DNA of 64,000 nt from an uncultured Kiritimatiellota bacterium. GTDB lineage: Bacteria > Verrucomicrobiota > Kiritimatiellia > RFP12 > UBA1067. Position 1 is the first letter of the stretch. Every line of letters starts with the position of its first letter. A program made the position numbers and the translations under genes. The stretch is from assembly GCA_934667425.1 (NCBI GenBank), contig CAKULV010000003.1, positions 42,553 through 106,552 of the forward strand, written 5' to 3'. The notes beneath the pieces are model-generated. The model was given only the letters and a program-made list of their open reading frames with translations, searched no databases and was not told the DNA's origin. Shown here in pieces: positions 9,665-18,145 of this stretch.

Positions 9665-10721
9665 CCGGATTGAAAAGACGCTGTTGCCCGGAAGGCGCAG
9701 AGGGAGCGTGACCGTGCCTTCCTCGAAATCCATTGCGCATCGCGAAATCATCGCCGCCGCGCTGAGCGGCGTCGGGGAGCCGAGGATACGTGGCGTCTCG
9801 AAAGACATCGAGGCGACGCGAGAATGCCTGAGGGCGATGATGGCCGGCGAACACGAATGGCATTGCGGAGAGAGCGGCTCCACGCTTCGCTTCCTCACGC
9901 CGATTGCGGGCGTGATGGGCTGGAAGGGCAGGTTCGTGTGCGAAGGACGCCTTGGCGAGCGTCCCACGATGCCGTTCGAGAGGAAGAGCAGGTACGTCGT
10001 CCCTGGAGACGTGTCGTCGCAATTCATAACGGGTCTCCTGTTCGCCCTGCCCCTTGCGGACTGGGACAGCGAGATCGTCGTGGATGGCAATCTCCAGAGT
10101 GCGGCGTACGTGGCGCTTACCGAGGCGACGTTGCGTGATGCCGGCATCGAGTTCGACAAGCCGGAGCAAGCGGTGTGGAGGATAAGGGGCGGCCAGCGTT
10201 ACCGCATGCCAGGCGGCAGGAAGGTGGAGGGCGATTGGTCGCAGGCGGCGTTCTTCCTCGCGATGGACGGGGTTGGGGTTGACGGGCTCAACGAAAGGTC
10301 GATTCAAGGCGATCGGGCCGTAGAGTGGCTGCTGGATTCCCCGGTAGTGGATGCCGGGCCAGTGCCGGATCTCGTTCCGGCGCTTGCGGCGCATGCCGCA
10401 TCGAGAAGCGGAGTCACGAGGTTCGTTAATTGCGGCAGGCTTCGCCTAAAGGAAAGCGACAGGCTCGAGTCCACGGCGGAGATGGTGAACGCCGTGGGCG
10501 GCGAGGCGCATATCGAGGGCGATTCACTTGTCGTGTGCGGCTGCAGGGATATGCGCGGCGGCGTTGTGAAAACGCACGGCGACCATCGCATAGCGATGTC
10601 CGCAGCCGTGCTTGCATGCGCTGCGTCTGGCGCGGTTACTGTGGACGATGCCACCGTGGTGGCGAAGTCCTACCCCGGCTTCTGGCATGATTTCGAGAGT
10701 CTTGAAAGGGTTACGGCATGA
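9654..10721 (+). CDS. aroA: 3-phosphoshikimate 1-carboxyvinyltransferase (EPSP synthase), unusually compact
   Basis: About 355 residues from GTG 9654, which overlaps the aroB stop and follows GGGGAAGG. It transfers enolpyruvyl from PEP to shikimate 3-phosphate. Conserved elements seen are VPSSKSIAHR, ESGSTLRFL, LGERP, DVSSQF, LKESDRLES and GDHRIAMS, so the substrate-binding residues appear intact. The protein is roughly 70 residues shorter than typical EPSP synthases (~430). The clearest loss is between LGERP and DVSSQF, where about 35-40 residues are missing, with a smaller loss before ESGST. The frame is clean, so this looks like true compaction. No ATG start is available near this point. 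Confidence 0.88.
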   Translation: MPCDRIEKTLLPGRRRGSVTVPSSKSIAHREIIAAALSGVGEPRIRGVSKDIEATRECLRAMMAGEHEWHCGESGSTLRFLTPIAGVMGWKGRFVCEGRLGERPTMPFERKSRYVVPGDVSSQFITGLLFALPLADWDSEIVVDGNLQSAAYVALTEATLRDAGIEFDKPEQAVWRIRGGQRYRMPGGRKVEGDWSQAAFFLAMDGVGVDGLNERSIQGDRAVEWLLDSPVVDAGPVPDLVPALAAHAASRSGVTRFVNCGRLRLKESDRLESTAEMVNAVGGEAHIEGDSLVVCGCRDMRGGVVKTHGDHRIAMSAAVLACAASGAVTVDDATVVAKSYPGFWHDFESLERVTA

Positions 10722-11707
10722 GCAGCAGATACGGCACAAACTTTCGCATTGCGATCTTTGGGGAGTCCCATGCGGCGGCGATCGGCGTGGAGATCGAGGG
10801 CGTCCCTGCCGGGAGCAGAATAGATATGGATGAGCTTCGGCGGTTTATGGACCGCCGCGCTCCGGGCCGCAGTGCGACGTCCACGCAACGTCGCGAACCT
10901 GATGTCCCGGAGTTCCTTTGCGGGATAAGGGACGGTATCGCGACCGGTGCGCCGATTGCGGCCATCATACGGAATTCCGATACCCGTTCCTCCGACTACG
11001 GAAACCTGGCAAACGTGCCGAGGCCCGGGCATGCGGACTATCCGGCGGAGGTGAAGTTCGGCGGCCATCAGGACAAGGCCGGAGGTGGACACTTCTCGGG
11101 GCGCCTTACCGCCCCCCTCTGCATTGCCGGAGGCATTGCACTGCAATTGCTGGAAAGGCGCGGTGTCACCGTTTCCGCAAAGGCGGTGCGCATTGGCGGC
11201 GAGACAGATCCGGCGAAGATGGAGGCCGCAATCCTTGCCGCGAGGGCGGACGGTGATTCCGTCGGTGGCGTAGTCGAGGCGGAGGTGCGCGGTGTTCCCG
11301 CCGGACATGGAGATCCGATGTTCGCCGGCATCGAGAACCGTATCGCGCAGGCTGTGTTCGGAATACCGGCGGTGAAGGGGATCGAGTTCGGCGAAGGGTT
11401 TGCCGCCGCAGACCTCAGGGGTAGCGAGAACAACGACCCATACGGGATGGCTGACGGCAAGGTCGTGCCGCTGACGAATCACGCCGGCGGCATTCTTGGG
11501 GGCATAACGACGGGGGCGCCGATTGTGTTCCGCGTTGCGTTCAAGCCTACGCCGTCGATAGGCAAGCCGCAGGATTCGGTGGACCTTGCGACAGGAGCGC
11601 CGGTCAAGCTTGTGGTCAAGGGACGGCACGATCCGTGTGTGGTTTTGCGCGCCGTGCCGTGCGTGGAGGCCGCCGCCGCAATCGCCGTCTTGGATTGCCT
11701 GGCTTAG
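10718..11707 (+). CDS. aroC: Chorismate synthase
   Basis: 329 residues, overlapping the aroA stop by four bases. It eliminates phosphate from EPSP to give chorismate and needs reduced FMN. Family signatures are GESHAAAIG, RPGHADYPAEVKFG, GGHFSGRLTAP and RGSENND, with GGILGGITTGAPI toward the C-terminus. It is slightly shorter than the usual ~360 residues. This enzyme closes the common pathway encoded in the operon. Confidence 0.95.
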   Translation: MSSRYGTNFRIAIFGESHAAAIGVEIEGVPAGSRIDMDELRRFMDRRAPGRSATSTQRREPDVPEFLCGIRDGIATGAPIAAIIRNSDTRSSDYGNLANVPRPGHADYPAEVKFGGHQDKAGGGHFSGRLTAPLCIAGGIALQLLERRGVTVSAKAVRIGGETDPAKMEAAILAARADGDSVGGVVEAEVRGVPAGHGDPMFAGIENRIAQAVFGIPAVKGIEFGEGFAAADLRGSENNDPYGMADGKVVPLTNHAGGILGGITTGAPIVFRVAFKPTPSIGKPQDSVDLATGAPVKLVVKGRHDPCVVLRAVPCVEAAAAIAVLDCLA

Positions 11708-11727
11708 GAATATGCCATGGAGTGAAT

Positions 11728-12519
11728 ATGGAAAACGCTGCGTTTACAGTCGGCATCAGGGGAATGGGGCTTATCGGCGGGTCTTTCGAGAAGGCCTTCC
11801 TAAAGGCCGGATATCGCGTCGTAAACCTGAAGGAGGCAACGCCTGACGTCATCCGCTCCTGCGGGCTTGTGATAGTGTGTCTGCCTCCGCTCATGGTTGC
11901 GCCGTGGATAGCGAGCCACGCGGGGGACTTCGCGGATGGCGCGATGGTGACCGATGCCGCCGGTGTGAAAGGAATAGTGTGCGAAGCCCTGGAGCAGATT
12001 GACAAGGCGGCTTCATGGACGTATGTGGGCGGACATCCAATGGCAGGCAAGGAGCGCAGCGGGTATTCCAATGCGGCGGCGGATCTCTATCGCGGAGCCT
12101 CGATGATATTCACGCCGTACGGCTGGACTGACTCTGCCATAGTGGATCGGCTGAAGGCGATCTTCGGGGAAATAGGTTTCGCAAGGTTCGTCGTGACGAG
12201 TCCTTCGCGGCATGACGAGATGATAGCGTACACGAGCCAGCTTGCGCACGTTGTGTCCTCGGCATATGTCCGCGATGAGCTGTCGGGCTCGCACCTCGGC
12301 TTTTCCGCCGGAAGCTACCAGGACATGACGCGGGTCGCGACGGTTGATCCGGATATCTGGACGGATCTTTTCCTGTCCAACAAGGCGGCCCTTGATGGGG
12401 TGCTTACGCGCTTCATTGAACGGCTCTACGAGTATCGCGATGCGATACGGGATTCTGACGCGGAGTCGTTGAGGCGCTTGCTGGACGATGGTCGCAAGGC
12501 GAAGGATCTTTCACATTGA
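11728..12519 (+). CDS. tyrA: Prephenate dehydrogenase
   Basis: 263 residues. ATG 11728 follows GGAGTGAAT and directly begins a Rossmann fold (RGMGLIGGS). It oxidatively decarboxylates prephenate (or arogenate) to the Tyr precursor. The signature GGHPMAGKERSGY lies near the middle. There is no chorismate mutase or ACT domain, so it is a stand-alone dehydrogenase. The choice between prephenate and arogenate cannot be read from the sequence. Confidence 0.9.
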   Translation: MENAAFTVGIRGMGLIGGSFEKAFLKAGYRVVNLKEATPDVIRSCGLVIVCLPPLMVAPWIASHAGDFADGAMVTDAAGVKGIVCEALEQIDKAASWTYVGGHPMAGKERSGYSNAAADLYRGASMIFTPYGWTDSAIVDRLKAIFGEIGFARFVVTSPSRHDEMIAYTSQLAHVVSSAYVRDELSGSHLGFSAGSYQDMTRVATVDPDIWTDLFLSNKAALDGVLTRFIERLYEYRDAIRDSDAESLRRLLDDGRKAKDLSH

Positions 12520-12532
12520 GGAGGAGGTGGCC

Positions 12533-13702
12533 ATGTCTTTGAAGTGCGGGTTGCTTGGCGAGAAGCTGGGACACAGCAAGTCCCCTGAAATTCACGGCAA
12601 GCTGGGCGATTACGAATATCGGCTCTACGAGAAGCGTCCAGATGAAGTGGAAGACTTCATCCTCCATGGCGACTATGATGTGCTGAACGTGACCATCCCG
12701 TACAAGAAGGTCGCATTCGGCCTGTGCAGTGAGGTGTCGCCTGTGGCCGCCGAACTCGGCAATGCCAACGTGATAGTCAAGCGTCTTGACGGGACATTGT
12801 TCGGAGACAACACCGACAAGGCGGGGTTCGAGCGGCTAGTTAAGATTGTCGGCGTAGATGTACGTGGCAAGAAGTGCGTAGTGCTTGGGACCGGCGGCGC
12901 GGCCATGACGGCTGCGGCGGCATTGCGCGGCCTTGGCGCAGGGAATGTGGTGCACATCTCGCGTACGGGCGAGGACAACTACGGGAATCTCGAACGCAAT
13001 GCCGACGCGGCTGTGCTGGTAAACGCTACGCCTGTCGGGATGTTCCCAAATGTTGACGCGCAGCCTGTTTCGCTCTCTGCGTTTCCGAAATGCGAGGCGG
13101 TGATAGACCTCATCTACAACCCGTCGCCGACGCGCCTTCTTGCCGAGGCCGAGAGGCTTGGCGTCGCGAACGTCGGCGGCATGCCCATGCTTGAGGAGCA
13201 GGCGCGTCTTGCGAGCCGCTACATGAACGCGAACCTATACCTGTACGGTGCGCCGGGGGCGGGGAAGTCAACCTACGGAAGGGTTCTTGCAAAGCGGAAG
13301 GGGATGCCGTTCGTGGATCTTGATGCGGAGATTGAGAAGAGCACCGGGCGAAAAATCAGGGATATATTCTCGACAGACGGGGAGGCGGCATTTCGCAAGA
13401 TTGAGCATGATGAGCTTAAGCGCGTGTCAGCTACGCCGGGCCAAGTCGTGGCGCTCGGTGGCGGCGCTTTGCTCGATCCGGCGTCGCGTGCCGTTGCCGA
13501 GGCGACTGGGCGCGTGATATTCATCGAATGCGACGAGGCGGAACTGATCCGCCGTGTGGCGGCGTCATCTGAAAGGCCATTGCTGGCAGGCGGCGCCGAA
13601 GGGCGCATGAAGGCCCTTCTCCAATCCCGCCGCGAGCATTACGCCTCGTTCAGGGAGCGGCTGCGCCCTGGACTGCGCATGCCAGCAATCAATCCAGCCT
13701 AA
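12533..13702 (+). CDS. Shikimate dehydrogenase-shikimate kinase fusion (AroE-AroK)
   Basis: 389 residues. ATG 12533 follows GAGGAGGAGG. Residues ~1-245 are AroE: SKSPEIH, the catalytic Lys in NVTIPYKK, DNTDKAGF, VLGTGGAA and GMPMLEEQA. From ~246 a shikimate kinase follows directly, with Walker A GAPGAGKST, the DLDAEIE shikimate site, FRKIEHDEL and LGGGALL. The fused protein would catalyse two consecutive steps, dehydroshikimate to shikimate to shikimate 3-phosphate. Both halves keep their key residues. It is the last gene of the operon. No 3-dehydroquinate dehydratase is present in the cluster. Confidence 0.93.
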   Translation: MSLKCGLLGEKLGHSKSPEIHGKLGDYEYRLYEKRPDEVEDFILHGDYDVLNVTIPYKKVAFGLCSEVSPVAAELGNANVIVKRLDGTLFGDNTDKAGFERLVKIVGVDVRGKKCVVLGTGGAAMTAAAALRGLGAGNVVHISRTGEDNYGNLERNADAAVLVNATPVGMFPNVDAQPVSLSAFPKCEAVIDLIYNPSPTRLLAEAERLGVANVGGMPMLEEQARLASRYMNANLYLYGAPGAGKSTYGRVLAKRKGMPFVDLDAEIEKSTGRKIRDIFSTDGEAAFRKIEHDELKRVSATPGQVVALGGGALLDPASRAVAEATGRVIFIECDEAELIRRVAASSERPLLAGGAEGRMKALLQSRREHYASFRERLRPGLRMPAINPA

Positions 13703-13756
13703 TGACCGCGACCTGCATCATCCCCAATCGCCGGCGTTGTAATCTCAATGCGATTC

Positions 13757-13765
13757 TGCTATCAT
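13757..13765 (+). promoter_or_regulatory. Extended -10 promoter giving a leaderless regulator mRNA
   Basis: TGCTATCAT ends seven bases before ATG 13773, so transcription should start at or one base before the start codon. No ribosome binding site fits between. Confidence 0.55.
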
Positions 13766-13772
13766 GCGCCTC

Positions 13773-14948
13773 ATGGAAAGGAAGCGCAAGGACATCTGCA
13801 TCATCGTCAACCAATCACGTGCGGCGGGGCGCGGACTCCTTCGGGGCATCTTTCGGTTTGCCGAGACCCGACCGGAATGGCGGACGCATCTGTACGAACC
13901 GGACGAACATGGGTTCGGGGAAACCACGAATGCGCTTCAGGACGGTACGACCGACGGAATCATCACGTCCGAGCTGGAAAATCCCGATTTCGCCGCAAAA
14001 CTCGAAGGTTCCAGCGTGCCGCTCGTGGTCGTCGGCACAAGGCAGCTCTGCCTTCACCGCCGTGCGGCCAATCTCGGCGTCGTCAACTTCGACGAGGAGA
14101 AAATCGGCTCTTTCGCCGCCCAGCAGCTTCTTTACATGGGGCAGTTCAAGTCATTCGGGTATGTCGGATGCACGGACGCGAAACGCGCCTACCTCTCCAG
14201 GCTCCGCTACCACGGCTTCGCGAAGGAGCTCCGGCGGCATGGTCTCGCATGCGCAAAATACCGGGAGGGGACCGGATTGCCCGCATGGCTTCTCCGCTTG
14301 CCAAAGCCGGCCGCGATCGTCGGATGCGTCGATGACCGAGCCGCCGACATACTGGGCGTCTGCGACCGTATGAACATCGCCGTGCCGGGGTCGATCAGCG
14401 TCCTCGGAATCGACAACAGCGCGACCATCTGCCAGTCCGCCCATCCGACGCTGTCCAGCATCGCGACCGACTTTACCGAAGAAGGGTTCGCGGCCGCGGC
14501 CGAGCTCGACCGGATCATGAGTTGCCGAAGCGGGGTCTGCGGCCGCCGAAACTACACCTCCCGAACGGACTGCTCCCTGGTGAGGCGGGATTCCACCAGA
14601 GTCATTTCCTCTGGACTGCAACTCGTGAACCGCGCCATCGACTACATTCAACGCACATGCGATTCAGCCCTGACGATCGAAATGGTCGCGAGGCATCTGC
14701 GCGTCTCAAGCCGACTTCTCCATCTCCGCTTCAGGGAGTTTTCAGACAAAAGCCTCCACGAGTTGATCGTCGCCGGTCGCATCGAGAACCTGAAGTTAAA
14801 GCTGGTCGCCAGCCGGCAGAACATCGCGGACGTGACCGCCGCCTGCGGATTCACCAACCCGACGCACATAAAGACCCTGTTCAAGAAGCGGACCGGCTGC
14901 ACCTTGAGCGCCTGGCGCAGACAGCACGAAACCAAGCACACGCCATAG
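13773..14948 (+). CDS. XylR-like regulator: LacI-type sugar sensor plus AraC-type DNA-binding domain
   Basis: 391 residues. ATG 13773 is preferred because an in-frame ATG at 13764 lies within the -10 box. Residues ~5-270 form a periplasmic-binding-protein-like sensor (CIIVNQSRAAGRGLLRGIFRFAE, TDGIITSE, PGSISVLGIDNS). Residues ~285-385 are a two-helix-turn-helix AraC domain (LTIEMVARHLRVSSRLLHLRF, then IADVTAACGFTNPTHIKTLFKKRTG). Regulators of this build respond to sugars and activate nearby catabolic genes. The gene is convergent, with only 12 bases between stops, to the minus-strand glycan operon ending at 14961, which is its most likely target. Confidence 0.88.
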   Translation: MERKRKDICIIVNQSRAAGRGLLRGIFRFAETRPEWRTHLYEPDEHGFGETTNALQDGTTDGIITSELENPDFAAKLEGSSVPLVVVGTRQLCLHRRAANLGVVNFDEEKIGSFAAQQLLYMGQFKSFGYVGCTDAKRAYLSRLRYHGFAKELRRHGLACAKYREGTGLPAWLLRLPKPAAIVGCVDDRAADILGVCDRMNIAVPGSISVLGIDNSATICQSAHPTLSSIATDFTEEGFAAAAELDRIMSCRSGVCGRRNYTSRTDCSLVRRDSTRVISSGLQLVNRAIDYIQRTCDSALTIEMVARHLRVSSRLLHLRFREFSDKSLHELIVAGRIENLKLKLVASRQNIADVTAACGFTNPTHIKTLFKKRTGCTLSAWRRQHETKHTP

Positions 14949-14960
14949 CGGGAAAGGATC

Positions 14961-17900
14961 TCACTTTACGTAGAGCTTGGCGAACTCAACAAGCGCATCG
15001 GCCGTCGTCGGATCGGATGACAGCATCTTGACCTCGGCAACACCCGTGACGACGGGGCCGTCCGTAAACGTGCGCACCGACTTCGCCGGCACGCTCGCGA
15101 GTTTCCAGGTCTGTCCGTTCACCATGACTGCGGGATCCGCCAACGGACCGCGGATCTTCACCTCGAGCCGGGCCTTCTCGCCCGGACGCACCTTTACCGG
15201 CGGCAGATCATCCGCTCCCCTGGACGGTGCCCAGTTCGCCGGCATCTCGGGCTCCCAGTCCAGCTCCTTCCTCTGCGCCTCGGAGAGCGCCGCGAGCGCC
15301 GGCTGCGGCCGGCCATGCACGAAGACCTTCACCTCGGCCCGCGCCTGCGCCCCATTGGAAACGTCCGCCGAATACCGGAATCTGTTTTCGCCGGCCTTGA
15401 GCGCCAGGTGCGGCCCTGCGGCTCGTTCCTTGAAATCCCCCTTCTCGCCATAGAGCGTCCAGACTCCGTTCTCAAGCTCGGCCCAGTCGCCTGCGGCCAG
15501 TTCCTCGAACGGCAGCTCTACCTTCTGTCCGTTCAGCTTCAGCCTGATGTCCTCGGACGTCGTCTCCTTCATCCCCAACGCCTTGATCTCCGAGAGCAGA
15601 ATGTCCACGCTCGGACTCCGCGCCGCCGCTTCGGTCGCGTTCGCGTCAAGGACGCCTTCGGCCGCGCTGACGGGAATCTCGTTCAGATACACGCGCGCGC
15701 TCATGACCGACGAGAGCTGCAGCCCGCACATCTGCTCGTGATGTCCGATCCTGTGCGGCCATGCGTACTTGGACGCCTCCTCGGTATCGCGCTCGCGGAA
15801 CAGGAACTCCACGTATCGCCAACCCTTGAAGTCGAGCTTCACGAGGTTGTCGGCACATGTCCCGTAATAATCGCGCGAGTTCTGCAGCTGCACGTTGAGA
15901 ACCGCGCCAGAGCCGTCGCCCTTCACCCAGAACCCGACGCCCGCCGCAGAGCCGAGATCCAGGTACGGCCTTGGCCAGGCCCGTTCGAGGCAGGCATAGG
16001 CGCCGCGCGACCTGCCTGTGTCGTTGAAGGCCGTCAGGCGCGTCACCTCTCCACGCTCGGGATCCGACATCCTCTCGCGCCTAAGCCGTACCTCAGGGAC
16101 GGACACGGTCTTTGCGTCGGCAAAGGACTCCACGTCGAAAAGCCTCTGCGCCGCCGGACTCTCGAACGGCGAGAGGTTGTAGAAAGTCTCGATCCGGAGC
16201 GACACCGGCGCCGCAGCCTTCGCCCGGCACGTCCACTTGTCCCCGAGACCCTCGCCGAGCACGCGCTGGCGCATCACCTCTACGGGCGTGTATGTCCACG
16301 CTCCCGTGCCGTCCTGCGCGAGGCGGCCCTCCCTGCCGAGTGTGGCAAGTTCCTTCCGCACGTCAGGGGCAAAGGCCCTCGCCAGACGGAAACGCTCGTA
16401 CCAGCCTACCGTTGTGAGGGCCCGCTCCTGCAGATCCGGAATGAAACCCGCATTCGCGCTGACTCCCTGGATCGACATCGCGAAGTCGTGACCGGCGTTT
16501 TTCGCGGCAAAGTACTCTGTCTCGTCCGGAAAGCGCGACCGCGACCGCGCACTCGCAAGTTGCGGCGCCCACCACCCCATCTGCCCGTCGAGGAAGTTCG
16601 ACATGCGGCCCATTTCTACGTTCGACCGGATGTGGTCATCCTCGAATCCCTTCGCACCGTAGCAAACATTGTCCCACGCGCCGATTGTGCTGCGGAACGG
16701 CCAGAAGTGGGGATTGCAGCAGCTCATCTCGATGCGAGGCGGATGGCGCGATGCATCGAGGCGGGAAGCGATCAGCGACGCCATCTTCGCCGTGCCGTAC
16801 ATCGACTTCATGCCTTCCGAACCGTCGAAATAGATCATGTCGGAGCCAATGGCGTTGTAGACGCCTGCGAGCCGGTCGGCGAGTTCGGTCGCCAGCGGCG
16901 AATCCGGCTCCGGGTAGAAGCAGAAATAGCGCTGCTGCAGGTACTTCACGCGCGTCCCCGCCGCATGGTCGCGCACCTTCGTACGCTGCGAGCCGCGCAC
17001 GATGCCGGTGAAGGCGTACGGCTCTTCGCGGCGGACGGCGCGGTACTCGATCAGCTCGCCGTCGATCTCGAGCAGGTTGCCGTTGGAGGTGTACGTGGTG
17101 ACCACGTCGTGATTCGGGCCGGGCGGCTCGTTCACCACCACCTCCTGCGAATCGGCGGTTATCGGCCTTGCCAGCGTGTAGGCGCAGGTGGCTATCAGGT
17201 TGGAGTGGCAGACCGGCGAGACCCACGGGTCGTGGAAGTCGATGCACGCGGTGAGCGAGTGGAGCGACACGTTCATGCCCGCCGCCCTCACCTTGTCCGC
17301 CGCCGCCTTTAGGTCCGCCAGCCCGCGCGGGAACTTGTCGCGGTTCACGCCGTAGTGCCCCAGGTGGTCCCACCAGCAGTGGAAGTGGAAGATCGACACC
17401 CCCGCCCGCCGCGCAGCGTCGATCCACGCGTCGATGTTCCGGCTCTGGCAGTTCGCGAACATGTAGGACTGCCGCGCCTCTTCCGAGCCGAGGGACCACG
17501 GCCCGCCCGCCCTGGAGTAGTAGAGCCCCGATTCCTTCACAAGCGCCTGCAGACGGGCGAGAATGCCGTCGCGCGGGCCCGCCGCCAGCCCGAAGCGCAT
17601 GCCCTTTGCCGCCCCCGGACAGTCCAGGAAGATCTTCATGGCGTCTCGCGCCGTCGACATGCCGAGCCGGTAGTCGAATGACCGCAGGCAGATCGCCCGC
17701 TCGTCATCTGACGAAACGCAGGAGAAGCCGCCTGTGTACTTGCTGCAACCGGGCCGAAGCATGGCGAGCTGCAGCGACTGCATCCCCTCCATCGGGGAGC
17801 AGTCCTCGACGGTGAAGACGAAGCCGCCGTCGAATGGCTTGACCGACTCTACAAGCGTTGAGCCGTCGGCGAAGGCGAAGACGAGCGCGCCATCCTGACG

Positions 17901-18122
17901 CTTCGAGGCTTTGCCGGCGAACGACCACTTTCCGTCTGGCTCGATGCGGCTGACCCACGGCACAACGTCGGACAGATAGCTCCGCCCTGCCGTGTCCGTC
18001 AGCTTCGTGATTCGTCCGTCGTCCCGGAATGTCAGTCGAAGATCGCCGCTCGCGAACTCGAAGTTCTCGGCGCGAGCCGAAGCCGCCACCAACGCCGCCG
18101 CGAAAATGGAAAACACGCGCAT
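14961..18122 (-). CDS. Large exported TIM-barrel glycoside-hydrolase-like protein
   Basis: 1053 residues. The start at 18122 is supported by GAGGAGGAGG and a signal peptide (MRVFSIFAAALVAASARAE). The N-terminal part is beta-rich. The centre looks like a (beta/alpha)8 barrel: AARRAGVSIFHFHCWWDHLG, VRAAGMNVSLHSLTACIDF and SDMIYFDGSEGMKS, where Asp or Glu in the last motif are plausible catalytic residues. Beta-sandwich and carbohydrate-binding-like regions follow. I cannot assign it to a numbered GH family. It is the third gene of an operon with a beta-helix protein and a GH109-like enzyme, which points to extracellular or periplasmic glycan breakdown. Confidence 0.7.
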   Translation of the reverse strand: MRVFSIFAAALVAASARAENFEFASGDLRLTFRDDGRITKLTDTAGRSYLSDVVPWVSRIEPDGKWSFAGKASKRQDGALVFAFADGSTLVESVKPFDGGFVFTVEDCSPMEGMQSLQLAMLRPGCSKYTGGFSCVSSDDERAICLRSFDYRLGMSTARDAMKIFLDCPGAAKGMRFGLAAGPRDGILARLQALVKESGLYYSRAGGPWSLGSEEARQSYMFANCQSRNIDAWIDAARRAGVSIFHFHCWWDHLGHYGVNRDKFPRGLADLKAAADKVRAAGMNVSLHSLTACIDFHDPWVSPVCHSNLIATCAYTLARPITADSQEVVVNEPPGPNHDVVTTYTSNGNLLEIDGELIEYRAVRREEPYAFTGIVRGSQRTKVRDHAAGTRVKYLQQRYFCFYPEPDSPLATELADRLAGVYNAIGSDMIYFDGSEGMKSMYGTAKMASLIASRLDASRHPPRIEMSCCNPHFWPFRSTIGAWDNVCYGAKGFEDDHIRSNVEMGRMSNFLDGQMGWWAPQLASARSRSRFPDETEYFAAKNAGHDFAMSIQGVSANAGFIPDLQERALTTVGWYERFRLARAFAPDVRKELATLGREGRLAQDGTGAWTYTPVEVMRQRVLGEGLGDKWTCRAKAAAPVSLRIETFYNLSPFESPAAQRLFDVESFADAKTVSVPEVRLRRERMSDPERGEVTRLTAFNDTGRSRGAYACLERAWPRPYLDLGSAAGVGFWVKGDGSGAVLNVQLQNSRDYYGTCADNLVKLDFKGWRYVEFLFRERDTEEASKYAWPHRIGHHEQMCGLQLSSVMSARVYLNEIPVSAAEGVLDANATEAAARSPSVDILLSEIKALGMKETTSEDIRLKLNGQKVELPFEELAAGDWAELENGVWTLYGEKGDFKERAAGPHLALKAGENRFRYSADVSNGAQARAEVKVFVHGRPQPALAALSEAQRKELDWEPEMPANWAPSRGADDLPPVKVRPGEKARLEVKIRGPLADPAVMVNGQTWKLASVPAKSVRTFTDGPVVTGVAEVKMLSSDPTTADALVEFAKLYVK

Positions 18123-18145
18123 ACGATTTACCTCCTCCTCTGTAA

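Noticed and set aside
13764..13772. Earlier in-frame ATG for the XylR-like regulator
   Set aside because: It overlaps the extended -10 box, so it would not be in the transcript if that promoter is used.
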